From NCBI RefSeq assembly GCF_009496155.1, contig NZ_WIJP01000019.1:1-25794 (forward strand): a stretch of DNA of 25,794 bases. Reading direction: 5' to 3'. Below the pieces are notes generated by a model. The model was not told where the DNA came from. It did not search any database and was given only the letters and a program-made list of their open reading frames with translations. The stretch is from Streptococcus mitis. GTDB lineage: Bacteria > Bacillota > Bacilli > Lactobacillales > Streptococcaceae. The number at the start of each line of letters is the position of its first letter. Within the stretch, counting starts at the first letter, position 1. Of the stretch, positions 1-7,745 are shown piece by piece. The position numbers and the translations under genes are program-made.

Positions 1-1007
1 CATCAGCAAGCACAAGCGCATCTGAGTCAGCGTCAACAAGTGCAAGCCAATCAGCAAGCACAAGCGCATCTGAGTCAGCGTCAACAAGTGCGAGCCAATC
101 AGCAAGCACATCGGCATCTGAGTCAGCGTCAACAAGTGCATCTGCATCAGCAAGCACATCGGCATCTGAATCAGCGTCAACAAGTGCATCAGCATCAGCA
201 AGCACATCGGCATCTGAGTCAGCATCAACAAGTGCGAGCCAATCAGCAAGCACATCGGCATCTGAATCAGCCTCAACAAGTGCGAGTCAATCAGCAAGCA
301 CAAGCGCATCTGAATCAGCGTCAACAAGTGCATCAGCATCAGCAAGCACATCGGCATCTGAATCAGCCTCAACAAGTGCCTCAGCGTCAGCAAGCACATC
401 GGCATCTGAATCAGCCTCAACAAGTGCCTCAGCGTCAGCAAGCACATCGGCTTCTGAATCAGCGTCAACAAGTGCCTCTGAGTCAGCAAGCACATCAGCT
501 TCTGAGTCAGCCTCAACAAGTGCCTCAGCATCAGCAAGCACAAGCGCATCTGAATCAGCGTCAACAAGTGCGAGCCAATCAGCCAGCACGTCAGCTAGTC
601 AATCGGCTTCAACAAGTGCAAGTCAATCAGCCAGCACATCAGCTAGTCAGTCAGCATCGACAAGTGCGAGCCAATCAGCAAGTACGTCAGCTAGCCAATC
701 GGCTTCAACAAGTGCAAGCCAATCAGCCAGCACAAGCGCATCTGAATCAGCCTCAACAAGTGCGTCTGCATCAGCCAGCACATCGGCATCTGAATCAGCC
801 TCAACAAGTGCATCAGCATCAGCAAGCACAAGCGCATCTGAATCAGCCTCAACAAGTGCGTCTGCATCAGCAAGCACAAGCGCATCTGAATCAGCCTCAA
901 CAAGTGCGAGCCAATCAGCCAGCACAAGCGCATCTGAGTCAGTCTCAACAAGTGCAAGCCAATCAGCCAGCACATCGGCATCTGAGTCAGCGTCAACAAG
1001 TGCATCT
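1..1007 (+). repeat. Degenerate tandem coding repeat (Ser-rich region)
   Basis: Short units mixing tcagcaagcaca, gcatctgaatca and gcgtcaacaagt recur across the first kilobase with third-position and AGC/TCA variation. They encode alternating Ser-Ala/Ser-Thr/Ser-Glu/Ser-Gln units. Such arrays expand and contract by recombination or replication slippage, and the copy number here may also be affected by assembly. Confidence 0.9.
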
Positions 1008-1166
1008 GAAACACCATCAGAATCAGTAGCTAAGTCAAGACAGCAATTGCCAAATACAGGTACAGAAGCTTCCAAATCATCTGTACTCCTTGGAGCTTTG
1101 GCAGCCGTGACTGGTCTAGGAATGTTTGCGAAACGCCGTAAACGTGATGATGAAGAAGAAATGTAA
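1..1166 (+). CDS. Serine-rich repeat surface adhesin, LPxTG-anchored, 3' end only (5' truncated by window)
   Basis: The open frame runs from base 3 to a TAA at 1164-1166 and has no start inside the window. About 335 residues are a degenerate repeat of the type SAS[T/E/Q/A]SAS, almost purely Ser/Ala with Thr, Glu and Gln. It then breaks into a short linker ([13 protein letters not shown]), an LPNTG sortase motif at about 1050-1064, a hydrophobic segment ([17 protein letters not shown]) and a basic/acidic tail ([11 protein letters not shown]). This is the standard C-terminus of a wall-anchored serine-rich repeat glycoprotein of the PsrP/GspB/MonX type. Members are usually O-glycosylated and exported by SecA2/SecY2. 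No such accessory genes lie downstream, so if present they must be upstream of the window. The binding region is not visible, so ligand and exact family member cannot be given. Other frames through the repeat stay open only because of codon periodicity. Confidence 0.93.
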   Translation, partial: SASTSASESASTSASQSASTSASESASTSASQSASTSASESASTSASASASTSASESASTSASASASTSASESASTSASQSASTSASESASTSASQSASTSASESASTSASASASTSASESASTSASASASTSASESASTSASASASTSASESASTSASESASTSASESASTSASASASTSASESASTSASQSASTSASQSASTSASQSASTSASQSASTSASQSASTSASQSASTSASQSASTSASESASTSASASASTSASESASTSASASASTSASESASTSASASASTSASESASTSASQSASTSASESVSTSASQSASTSASESASTSASETPSESVAKSRQQLPNTGTEASKSSVLLGALAAVTGLGMFAKRRKRDDEEEM

Positions 1167-1242
1167 ACAATCTGCTTATCTCATATTTGATCGGCGATAG
1201 ATGTGTCTATCGAGTTTGGACAAAAAAGTCTGTAAAATCATA

Positions 1243-1291
1243 AAAACGCATATTATCAGGTCTTGGATTGAAACTTGATAGTATGCGTTTT
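1243..1291. repeat. Long inverted repeat, 19-bp arms with 11-nt loop
   Basis: Left arm 1243-1261 pairs with 1273-1291 with only two G-T pairs; the core is aaaacgcatattatca against its near-complement. A tract follows the arms on each strand (A-rich before, T-rich after), so it could act as a bidirectional terminator for the adhesin transcript. It could also be the end or remnant of a small mobile repeat. The same 1207-1389 interval has a 60-codon minus-strand reading frame that I do not accept as a gene. Confidence 0.7.
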
Positions 1292-1612
1292 ATTGTGGAA
1301 ATATTTCCTTTCTTTTCGGATGGAATTGAGTTTCCCAGCCTTGTGTTTGTATAGTCGGTTAAAAAAATGAGTACGAAAAACCACTTCATAAAAGCATTGA
1401 TAGATTAGTGGGCTTTTCTTATAGTATTTTTATCTTTTATTTTCTTCGATTATATTTAAAGAGGATTATTAGAAGAGGTGTGAATTGTTAGAATGATTAT
1501 GTGAGGTCTTATACCAAGCAAAGATTAGACCGCAGGATAAGAGTACAGTTGAGGATAGTTAGAAAGGTTTATCTGATTTTGTGTAGATAAGATTGATGTA
1601 GTCAGTAACAAA

Positions 1613-1639
1613 TTGATGTAAAACCAATATAGATATAGT
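1613..1639 (+). promoter_or_regulatory. Weak promoter candidate for the methyltransferase gene
   Basis: TTGATG (1613-1618) and TATAGT (1634-1639) are separated by 15 bp, shorter than ideal. There is no better candidate close to the gene. Confidence 0.3.
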
Positions 1640-1692
1640 GTAATTTTTCTATAAGGATGGAAAAAAGAAGGGAAATTTGATAAGATAGGAAT

Positions 1693-2646
1693 ATGGATTT
1701 TGAAAAAATTGAACAAGCTTATACCTATTTACTAGAGAATGTCCAAGTCATCCAAAGTGATTTGGCGACTAACTTTTATGACGCCTTGGTGGAGCAAAAC
1801 AGCATCTATCTGGATGGTGAAACCGAGCTAGAGCAGGTCAAAGAGAACAATCAGGCTCTCAAACGCTTAGCACTTCGCAAAGAAGAATGGCTCAAGACCT
1901 ACCAATTTCTCTTGATGAAGGCTGGGCAAACAGAACCCTTGCAGGCCAATCACCAGTTTACACCAGATGCTATTGCTTTACTTTTGGTGTTTATTGTGGA
2001 AGAGCTGTTTGAAGAGGAGGAAATCACTATCCTCGAAATGGGTTCTGGGATGGGAATTCTGGGTGCTACTTTCTTGACCTCGCTTGCTAAAAAAGTGGAT
2101 TACTTGGGAATGGAAGTAGATGATTTGCTGATTGATTTGGCGGCTAGTATGGCAGATGTGATTGGATTGCAGGCTGGCTTTGTCCAAGGAGATGCCGTTC
2201 GTCCACAAATGCTCAAAGAAAGCGATGTGGTCATCAGCGACTTGCCTGTCGGCTATTATCCTGATGATGCCGTTGCGTCGCGCCATCAAGTTGCTTCTAG
2301 TCAAGAACATACTTACGCCCATCACTTGCTCATGGAACAAGGTCTAAAGTATCTCAAGTCAGACGGATACGCTATTTTTCTTGCTCCGAGTGATTTGTTG
2401 ACCAGTCCTCAAAGTGATTTGTTGAAAGGCTGGTTGAAAGAGGAGGCCAGTCTGGTTGCTATGATTAGTCTGCCTGAAAATCTCTTTGCTAGTGCCAAAC
2501 AATCTAAGACTATTTTTATCCTACAGAAGAAAAGTGAAATAGCAGTCGAGCATTTTGTTTATCCACTTGCTAGCCTACAAGATGCAAGTGTTTTAATGAA
2601 ATTTAAAGAAAATTTTCAAAAATGGACTCAAGGTACTGAAATATAA
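1693..2646 (+). CDS. Class I SAM-dependent methyltransferase, YtxK-like (N6-adenine MTase fold)
   Basis: A 317-aa protein. The glycine-rich SAM motif I is at about residues 115-124 (EMGSGMGILG). An acidic loop follows (GMEVDD, ~139-144), then a motif IV-like SDLPVGYYP at ~182-190, which replaces the canonical [D/N]PP[Y/F] of N6-adenine methyltransferases. The N-terminal ~85 residues are helical. It lies immediately upstream of ackA, the gene pairing I know for YtxK-type proteins in Firmicutes, often downstream of the comG pilus operon. Start ATG 1693 is preceded by a modest gatagga Shine-Dalgarno. The stop is 49 bp before ackA, which has its own promoter-like sequence. Substrate unknown: the variant motif IV makes DNA methylation uncertain. 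Confidence 0.88.
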   Translation: MDFEKIEQAYTYLLENVQVIQSDLATNFYDALVEQNSIYLDGETELEQVKENNQALKRLALRKEEWLKTYQFLLMKAGQTEPLQANHQFTPDAIALLLVFIVEELFEEEEITILEMGSGMGILGATFLTSLAKKVDYLGMEVDDLLIDLAASMADVIGLQAGFVQGDAVRPQMLKESDVVISDLPVGYYPDDAVASRHQVASSQEHTYAHHLLMEQGLKYLKSDGYAIFLAPSDLLTSPQSDLLKGWLKEEASLVAMISLPENLFASAKQSKTIFILQKKSEIAVEHFVYPLASLQDASVLMKFKENFQKWTQGTEI

Positions 2647-2664
2647 AATAGATTTTGTTATAAT
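2634..2664 (+). promoter_or_regulatory. ackA promoter, extended -10
   Basis: A perfect TATAAT at 2659-2664 with TG one base upstream (TGTTATAAT). The -35 is weak (about TACTGA, 2634-2639), which is common for extended -10 promoters. It lies over the 3' end of the preceding gene. Confidence 0.6.
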
Positions 2665-2666
2665 AG

Positions 2667-2681
2667 ATGAAAACGCTTAAA
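2667..2681 (+). promoter_or_regulatory. cre site (CcpA operator) at the ackA transcription start
   Basis: ATGAAAACGCTTAAA fits the streptococcal cre consensus (WTGAAARCGYTTWNN) at every defined position. It starts three bases after the -10 hexamer, so it covers the predicted transcription start. By position, CcpA bound here would be expected to block transcription, unlike the upstream activating cre known for B. subtilis ackA. The site is seen; the direction of control is inferred. Confidence 0.7.
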
Positions 2682-2695
2682 AGAGGAGTCTTGTT

Positions 2696-3886
2696 ATGAC
2701 AAAAACAATTGCAATCAATGCAGGAAGTTCAAGTTTGAAATGGCAATTATACTTAATGCCAGAAGAAAAAGTATTGGCGAAAGGCTTGATTGAACGTATC
2801 GGTTTGAAAGATTCAATTTCAACTGTAAAATTTGACGGCCGTTCTGAACAACAAATTTTGGATATCGAAAATCACACACAAGCTGTTAAAATCTTATTGG
2901 ATGACTTGATTCGTTTCGATATTATCAAAGCTTATGATGAGATTACAGGTGTTGGCCACCGTGTTGTTGCAGGTGGAGAATATTTCAAAGAATCAACAGT
3001 TGTTGAGGGAGATGTTTTAGAAAAAGTTGAAGAGTTGAGCTTGTTGGCTCCTCTCCACAATCCAGCCAATGCAGCAGGTGTTCGTGCCTTCAAGGAATTA
3101 TTACCAGACATTACCAGTGTAGTTGTTTTTGATACTTCATTCCATACAACTATGCCAGAGAAAGCTTATCGCTACCCTCTACCAACAAAATATTACACAG
3201 AAAACAAGGTTCGTAAATATGGTGCCCACGGTACAAGCCACCAGTTTGTAGCAGGAGAAGCTGCAAAACTCTTGGGACGTCCATTAGAAGACTTGAAATT
3301 GATTACTTGCCACATCGGTAATGGTGCTTCTATTACAGCTGTTAAGGGTGGTCAATCTGTCGATACTTCCATGGGATTCACTCCACTCGGTGGTGTGATG
3401 ATGGGTACTCGTACAGGGGATATTGACCCAGCCATCATTCCTTACTTAATGCAATATACAGAGGACTTTAACACGCCTGAAGATATTAGTCGCGTCCTTA
3501 ATCGTGAATCAGGATTGATGGGTGTTTCAGGCAAATCTAGCGATATGCGTGATGTGATTGCCGCTAAGGAAGACGGAAATCATGATGCTGCTTTGGCTTA
3601 TGAGATGTATGTTGATCGTATCCAAAAACATATCGGTCAATATCTTGCAGTCTTAAATGGAGCAGATGCTATTATCTTTACTGCAGGTATCGGAGAAAAT
3701 GCAGCTGTTGTACGTAAGGATGTTATCTCAGGAATTTCTTGGTTTGGTTGTGATGTTGATGATGAAAAGAACGTCTTTGGCGTGACAGGAGACATCTCAA
3801 CAGAGGCAGCGAAGATCCGTGTCTTGGTTATTCCAACAGATGAAGAGCTAGTTATTGCCCGTGATGTTGAGCGCTTGAAAAAATAA
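2696..3886 (+). CDS. ackA: Acetate kinase
   Basis: A 396-aa cytoplasmic enzyme that converts acetyl phosphate plus ADP to acetate plus ATP, the energy-yielding end of mixed-acid fermentation. In this genus acetyl phosphate comes from pyruvate oxidase (SpxB) or phosphotransacetylase. The N-terminal acetokinase signature [13 protein letters not shown] (residues 4-16), GHRVVAGG (87-94), DTSFHTTMP (146-154), the catalytic-His segment YGAHGTSH (175-182), HIGNGAS and the [13 protein letters not shown] phosphate-binding loop are all present, and the length is normal. Start ATG 2696 follows a clear aagaggag Shine-Dalgarno. It is read as a separate unit with its own extended -10 promoter and cre site, closed by a strong terminator. 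Confidence 0.98.
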   Translation: MTKTIAINAGSSSLKWQLYLMPEEKVLAKGLIERIGLKDSISTVKFDGRSEQQILDIENHTQAVKILLDDLIRFDIIKAYDEITGVGHRVVAGGEYFKESTVVEGDVLEKVEELSLLAPLHNPANAAGVRAFKELLPDITSVVVFDTSFHTTMPEKAYRYPLPTKYYTENKVRKYGAHGTSHQFVAGEAAKLLGRPLEDLKLITCHIGNGASITAVKGGQSVDTSMGFTPLGGVMMGTRTGDIDPAIIPYLMQYTEDFNTPEDISRVLNRESGLMGVSGKSSDMRDVIAAKEDGNHDAALAYEMYVDRIQKHIGQYLAVLNGADAIIFTAGIGENAAVVRKDVISGISWFGCDVDDEKNVFGVTGDISTEAAKIRVLVIPTDEELVIARDVERLKK

Positions 3887-3912
3887 GTAAAACTAGAAAA
3901 AATATTCAATAC

Positions 3913-3949
3913 AAGGAGTTGGGAAAGAGATTTTTCCAGCTTCTTTTTT
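3913..3949 (+). terminator. Rho-independent terminator after ackA
   Basis: 14-pair stem 3913-3926 / 3932-3945 with three G-U pairs, a 5-nt loop, and a T run to 3949. Confidence 0.85.
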
Positions 3950-4093
3950 AACTTAACTAGCTCTGAAAGGTAGAAATCATAGATAGCGGTGGATGATTTT
4001 AAGAAGAGTTAAAAGTGATAAAAGATAACTTATTTCGAATTTTCGCTTAGAATGACAGGTACCATCAAAAAATATTTTATATTATGTTGTTTT

Positions 4094-4122
4094 TTGTATT
4101 CGCTTACAACTTGTGTTATAAT
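4094..4122 (+). promoter_or_regulatory. Promoter with overlapping cre-like site for the 4187-5193 gene pair
   Basis: TTGTAT (4094-4099), a 17-bp spacer, then a perfect TATAAT (4117-4122) with extended TG (4114-4115). TTGTATTCGCTTACA (4094-4108) matches the loose cre consensus WTGNAANCGNWNNCW at all but one position and overlaps the -35 and spacer, which would suit CcpA repression. The preceding 140 bp (3950-4093) shows no gene or clear signal. Confidence 0.6.
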
Positions 4123-4186
4123 ATTGTTGTGATAAATTATAAGTGCTGTTGTATCGTTCTTAGTTTGTAGTTATGGAGGTGATATC

Positions 4187-4642
4187 ATGGGCGCTATTAT
4201 GGAATTTGCAACAGAAAAACAGATTGAATCATTTCTTACAACTTGTCATATCGAGGGACAAAGAAATTTTCTGATGGCTTTTAAGAAAAAAACATGGCTG
4301 AAATCCTTTATTGATTTTTTCATTATAGGAGGAGCCTACTATGTTCAGTCGAGTGTGAATCCAAAGATTATGGCATTCACACCTAAGGGGATTTACTTGA
4401 TGGATATCAGTGATGTAATTGAAAATCGTTTTAATCAAGTCGTTGAGATGCCTTGGAATCAGGTTAAAGATTTTACTTATAAGCCAGTCTTGAATACAGT
4501 TAGGCTGAACTGGAATTATCAAAATGAAAACTACATTTTTTCTGTGGATGTCGGTCAGATTAGTCAGCGTGTAGGTCAGTATCAATTTAACAAAGAGCAT
4601 TATGACTATTTAGCACAACACGATTTCTTTCAGAAAGAGTGA
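4187..4642 (+). CDS. Hypothetical cytoplasmic protein, possibly PH-like, first of a two-gene unit
   Basis: A 151-aa protein with no recognised family. The start is well supported: tggaggtgat places a full Shine-Dalgarno 6-7 nt before ATG 4187. The ATG at 4199 is a less likely alternative. The middle has a moderately hydrophobic stretch (SFIDFFIIGGAYYV, ~40-53), then alternating beta-like segments (KIMAFTPKGIYLMDI, PWNQVKDFTYKPVLNTVRLNWNY, NYIFSVDVG). That pattern resembles small pleckstrin-homology-like proteins of Firmicutes, but I cannot confirm it. The stop codon TGA (4640-4642) overlaps a possible GTG start of the next gene and lies 5 bp before its likely ATG. The two are therefore probably co-translated and functionally linked, for example as a secreted protein and a cytoplasmic partner. 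Confidence 0.75.
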   Translation: MGAIMEFATEKQIESFLTTCHIEGQRNFLMAFKKKTWLKSFIDFFIIGGAYYVQSSVNPKIMAFTPKGIYLMDISDVIENRFNQVVEMPWNQVKDFTYKPVLNTVRLNWNYQNENYIFSVDVGQISQRVGQYQFNKEHYDYLAQHDFFQKE

Positions 4643-4647
4643 ATGAC

Positions 4648-5193
4648 ATGAAAAAGATAATTACAAAATGTATTGTTATTGCTACAACTTTGCTTATTAT
4701 GGTACCGAATTTTATAGGGATTGCATACGCTAATGAAACAAAGGTTCCAAATACAACTGTAGAGTATATTGATGTTGCCGAAGTAGAGAAGGATTTGAAA
4801 TTCTTGTTTACAGAAGCGACGAGTTATGAGAATGGCGTTCTTTATGTTAATAAAGAATTATTGACAGAACGCTATGGCACTTTAGCACCGTATATTGCAA
4901 TGGGCATTGAACGTATTTATACAGAGCCTAATTTGGTTCAAAACTTGCAAGCCTCTTTACAAGATAGAGATTTTGTTTCATGTATGCGTGATGAGTTGAT
5001 TGGTATGATTCCAGGTATGGAACTTGTTGATTTAATGAGAGGGGACATTATCAGTTATATTCAAGGTCAAATGTGGGGCAAAGCTGCTTCATATATAGCA
5101 ATGAAACTTGCTAAATTTGGCATGAAGAGTAACGTTGCAGGAATCGTTGCACAATTAGGAATCTCTGCTGGAAAATGTGCTATTTGGGGTTAG
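4648..5193 (+). CDS. Small secreted protein of unknown function with two cysteines in the mature part
   Basis: 181 aa from ATG 4648. The in-frame GTG at 4639 would add three residues but has no Shine-Dalgarno, while ATG 4648 has a weak gaaagag. A clear signal peptide is present: basic MKKIITK, a hydrophobic core, then AYA before NETK, giving cleavage at about residue 28. The mature protein has a charged N-terminal half and a C-terminal ~50 residues rich in Gly/Ala/Ile/Lys (AASYIAMKLAKFGMKSNVAG), ending GKCAIWG. It has only two mature cysteines, in FVSCMRD and in the last seven residues, which could form a disulfide. The Gly/Ala-rich cationic tail recalls membrane-active peptides, so a bacteriocin-like or toxin-like role is possible but unproven. 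A strong terminator follows. Confidence 0.72.
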   Translation: MKKIITKCIVIATTLLIMVPNFIGIAYANETKVPNTTVEYIDVAEVEKDLKFLFTEATSYENGVLYVNKELLTERYGTLAPYIAMGIERIYTEPNLVQNLQASLQDRDFVSCMRDELIGMIPGMELVDLMRGDIISYIQGQMWGKAASYIAMKLAKFGMKSNVAGIVAQLGISAGKCAIWG

Positions 5194-5256
5194 TTATGCT
5201 TAAATACTTGTAATTAAGAATGTTAAAATGATAGTTCTGTCTTTAATGAATGTGAT

Positions 5257-5298
5257 AAAGTGGTTGGAAAATAAATTTCTAACCACTTTGTCGTTTTT
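5257..5298 (+). terminator. Rho-independent terminator after the two-gene unit
   Basis: 14-bp stem 5257-5270 / 5276-5289 (one G-U) with loop ataaa, then a T-rich stretch gtcgttttta. The following 5299-5460 shows no supported gene; a 37-codon basic reading frame ending at 5460 might be a gene remnant. Confidence 0.8.
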
Positions 5299-5460
5299 AG
5301 TGTTTACAGGGGAAATGGCTTCAAATTTTTAAAGTTTTAAGTATAGACTGTTACGGGAACAGCAGACATTGTGACAATAAGAAAGAGAATGAAAGCACGA
5401 CGAAAAGGATTAAAAAATAAAAAAGAGAATATTGGTAGAACTGTCCAAACCTTGCTATGA

Positions 5461-5488
5461 TTGGCTTTTTTGAAAAATATGGTATAAT
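5461..5488 (+). promoter_or_regulatory. rnpA operon promoter
   Basis: TTGGCT (5461-5466), a 16-bp spacer, TATAAT (5483-5488) preceded by TGG (extended -10). It lies 29 bp upstream of the rnpA start. Confidence 0.75.
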
Positions 5489-5517
5489 AGTAGTAATTTA
5501 ATAGATGGAGTTGAGTT

Positions 5518-5889
5518 TTGAAGAAAAACTTTCGTGTAAAAAGAGAGAAAGATTTTAAGGCGATTTTCAAGGAGGGGACAAGTTTTGCCAATCGCAAGTT
5601 TGTTGTCTACCAACTAGAAAATCAGAAAAACCATTTTCGAGTAGGTCTATCAGTTAGCAAAAAACTGGGGAATGCGGTCACTAGAAATCAAATTAAGCGA
5701 CGGATTCGGCATATTATCCAGAATGCAAAAGGGAGTCTGGTAGAAGATGTCGACTTTGTTGTCATTGCTCGAAAAGGAGTCGAAACCTTGGAATACGCAG
5801 AGATGGAGAAAAATCTACTCCACGTATTAAAATTATCAAAGATTTACCAGGAAGGAAATGGGAGTGAAAAAGAAATTACAGTTGACTAG
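5518..5889 (+). CDS. rnpA: Ribonuclease P protein component
   Basis: A 123-aa basic protein that binds the RnpB RNA and helps RNase P remove the 5' leader of pre-tRNAs. The family RNR motif region is intact at residues 49-65 ([17 protein letters not shown]), as are the N-terminal [10 protein letters not shown] and central VGLSVSKK. The start is TTG at 5518, with GGAG seven bases upstream; no ATG fits. The 3' end overlaps yidC by 26 bp, so translation is coupled. The usual rpmH upstream neighbour is absent, as in pneumococcus. Confidence 0.96.
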   Translation: MKKNFRVKREKDFKAIFKEGTSFANRKFVVYQLENQKNHFRVGLSVSKKLGNAVTRNQIKRRIRHIIQNAKGSLVEDVDFVVIARKGVETLEYAEMEKNLLHVLKLSKIYQEGNGSEKEITVD

Positions 5890-6688
5890 TTTGCTAGGAC
5901 TGTCTCTATTGATCATGACAGCCTGTGCGACTAATGGGACAACTAGCGATATTACAGCCAATTCGGCTGATTTTTGGAGTAAATTTGTTTACTTCTTTGC
6001 GGAAATTATTCGCTTTTTATCGTTTGATATCAGTATCGGAGTGGGGATTATTCTCTTTACGGTCTTGATTCGTACAGTTCTCTTGCCAGTCTTTCAAGTG
6101 CAAATGGTGGCTTCTAGAAAAATGCAAGAAGCTCAGCCACGCATTAAGGCGCTTCGAGAACAATATCCGGGTCGAGATATGGAAAGCAGAACCAAGCTAG
6201 ATCAAGAAATACGTAAAGTCTTTAAAGAAATGGGTGTCAGACAGTCAGATTCTCTTTGGCCGATTTTGATTCAGATGCCGGTTATCTTGGCCTTGTTCCA
6301 AGCGCTATCAAGAGTTGACTTTTTAAAGACAGGTCATTTCTTATGGATTAACCTTGGTGGTGTGGACACAACCCTTGTTCTTCCGATTTTGGCAGCTGTA
6401 TTCACCTTTTTAAGTACTTGGCTGTCTAATAAAGCCTTGTCTGAGCGTAATGGCGCTACGACTGCGATGATGTATGGGATTCCGGTCTTGATTTTTATCT
6501 TTGCAGTTTATGCACCAGGTGGAGTCGCCCTATACTGGACAGTGTCCAATGCTTATCAAGTCTTGCAAACCTATTTCTTGAATAATCCATTCAAGATTAT
6601 CGCAGAGCGCGAGGCTGTAGCTCAGGCACAGAAAGATTTGGAAAATAGAAAAAGAAAAGCCAAGAAAAAGGCTCAAAAAACGAAATAA
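5864..6688 (+). CDS. yidC: Membrane protein insertase YidC1 (Oxa1 family lipoprotein)
   Basis: 274 aa from GTG 5864. An ATG at 5858 in the same frame is possible, but GTG sits 7 nt after the aagga Shine-Dalgarno and gives the usual MKKKLQL start. A lipoprotein signal is present (LLIMTAC, acylated Cys21). Five hydrophobic segments follow, with the conserved positive residue of the substrate groove in the first ([12 protein letters not shown], Arg at ~70), a charged cytoplasmic loop ([19 protein letters not shown]) and a Lys/Arg-rich C-terminal tail ([11 protein letters not shown]) that contacts the ribosome. It inserts membrane proteins alone or with SecYEG. It is in an operon with rnpA and jag; streptococci normally carry a second YidC2 elsewhere. 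Confidence 0.96.
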   Translation: MKKKLQLTSLLGLSLLIMTACATNGTTSDITANSADFWSKFVYFFAEIIRFLSFDISIGVGIILFTVLIRTVLLPVFQVQMVASRKMQEAQPRIKALREQYPGRDMESRTKLDQEIRKVFKEMGVRQSDSLWPILIQMPVILALFQALSRVDFLKTGHFLWINLGGVDTTLVLPILAAVFTFLSTWLSNKALSERNGATTAMMYGIPVLIFIFAVYAPGGVALYWTVSNAYQVLQTYFLNNPFKIIAEREAVAQAQKDLENRKRKAKKKAQKTK

Positions 6689-6705
6689 TAAGGAGGAATC
6701 TGGTA

Positions 6706-7695
6706 ATGGTAGTATTTACAGGTTCAACTGTTGAAGAAGCAATCCAGAAAGGATTGAAAGAATTAGATATTCCAAGAATGAAGGCTCATATCAAAGTCAT
6801 TTCTCGTGAGAAAAAAGGGTTTCTTGGCTTATTTGGTAAAAAACCAGCCCAGGTTGACATTGAAGCCATTAGTGAAACAACTGTCATTAAGGCCAATCAA
6901 CAAGCTGTTAAGGGTGTTCCTAAAGAAATCAATGAACAAAATGAACCAGTTAAAACAGTCAGTGAAGCGACCGTTGATTTGGGGCATGTTGTAGAAGCAA
7001 TTAAAAAGATTGAAGAAGAAGGCCAAGGGGTTTCTGATGAAGTCAAGGCTGAAATCTTGAAAAATGAAAAACATGCTAGCACCATCTTAGAAGAAACAGG
7101 TCATATTGAAATCTTAAATGAAATGCAAATTAAAGAAGCTGTGATGCATGGACAAGTAGAAGAGCCTTCAGGTGTCGAGGAGCTAGAAGAAGATGAGCAT
7201 CAAGAATTAGAAGATTTGGGCTTAAAGGTGGAACCGAGCTTTGATATTGAACAAGTAGCTACGGAAGTAACGACTTATGTTCAGGCGATTATTGATGATA
7301 TGGATGTCGAATCGACGATTTCAAATGACTATAACCGCCGTAGTATCAATTTACAAATTGACACCAACGAACCAGGTCGTATTATCGGTTACCATGGTAA
7401 AGTCTTGAAGGCCTTGCAACTATTGGCTCAAAATTATCTTTATAACCGCTATTCAAGAACCTTCTATATTACAATCAATGTCAATGATTATGTCGAACAC
7501 CGTGCAGAAGTCTTGCAGACCTATGCGCAAAAATTGGCGACTCGTGTTTTAGAAGAAGGCCGCAGTCATCAAACGGATCCAATGTCAAATAGCGAACGTA
7601 AGATTATCCATCGTATTATTTCACGTATGGATGGCGTGACTAGTTACTCTGAAGGTGATGAGCCAAATCGCTATGTTGTTGTAGATACAGAATAA
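6706..7695 (+). CDS. jag: Jag/KhpB (EloR) RNA-binding protein
   Basis: 329 aa. The N-terminal Jag domain (residues ~1-52) has the KKGFLGLFGKKPA motif. A long acidic, Glu-rich linker (~55-185) follows. Then comes a KH domain with the loop GRIIGYHGKVLKAL (~224-237) and a C-terminal R3H domain (RSHQTDP.. SERKIIHRII, ~286-306). In pneumococcus this protein (EloR/KhpB) partners with KhpA and controls cell elongation; it is an RNA-binding target of StkP phosphorylation. A perfect aaggagg lies 10 nt before the ATG. Placement right after yidC is the conserved rnpA-yidC-jag arrangement. A terminator follows within 3 bp. Confidence 0.95.
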   Translation: MVVFTGSTVEEAIQKGLKELDIPRMKAHIKVISREKKGFLGLFGKKPAQVDIEAISETTVIKANQQAVKGVPKEINEQNEPVKTVSEATVDLGHVVEAIKKIEEEGQGVSDEVKAEILKNEKHASTILEETGHIEILNEMQIKEAVMHGQVEEPSGVEELEEDEHQELEDLGLKVEPSFDIEQVATEVTTYVQAIIDDMDVESTISNDYNRRSINLQIDTNEPGRIIGYHGKVLKALQLLAQNYLYNRYSRTFYITINVNDYVEHRAEVLQTYAQKLATRVLEEGRSHQTDPMSNSERKIIHRIISRMDGVTSYSEGDEPNRYVVVDTE

Positions 7696-7697
7696 GT

Positions 7698-7722
7698 AAA
7701 ATCAGGTTTATCCTGATTTTTT
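7698..7722 (+). terminator. Rho-independent terminator after jag
   Basis: 9-bp stem aaaatcagg / cctgatttt (7698-7706 / 7712-7720), 5-nt loop, T run. Confidence 0.85.
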
Positions 7723-7745
7723 GCTAGCTAAAGGAGATTAAATGG

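Larger units (their letters stand above)
1167..1692. other. Non-coding interval between adhesin and methyltransferase genes
   Basis: This 526-bp AT-rich stretch has no convincing gene. It holds a small hairpin after the adhesin stop (7-bp arms, 1195-1212, without a clear U-tract), a long strong hairpin (1243-1291), and a weak promoter-like sequence before the next gene. The length and the hairpin suggest a remnant of an insertion or recombination junction at the end of the adhesin locus, but no recognised IS end was identified. Confidence 0.6.

Noticed and set aside
1..1007. Direct repeats as a CRISPR array
   Set aside because: Repeats are continuous, degenerate, without unique spacers, and coding in one frame to an LPxTG anchor.
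40..1075. Long open frames in other frames and on the minus strand through the Ser-rich repeat ([13 protein letters not shown] and [13 protein letters not shown] proteins)
   Set aside because: They mirror the codon periodicity of the real adhesin frame, which alone continues into the LPNTG anchor. There is no Shine-Dalgarno and no independent features.
1207..1389. 60-codon minus-strand ORF covering the long hairpin, possibly a transposase remnant
   Set aside because: No recognisable transposase motif and it runs through a strong inverted repeat. A repeat-element remnant is possible, but I cannot support a gene.
5347..5460. Plus-strand reading frame ending in a basic tail (MKARRKGLKNKKENIGRTVQTLL from 5389)
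   Set aside because: Weak Shine-Dalgarno and no start context; it looks more like the C-terminal remnant of a lost gene than a functional peptide.
5337..5597. 86-codon minus-strand ORF upstream of rnpA
   Set aside because: It overlaps the rnpA start and promoter, low-complexity hydrophobic translation, no supporting signals.
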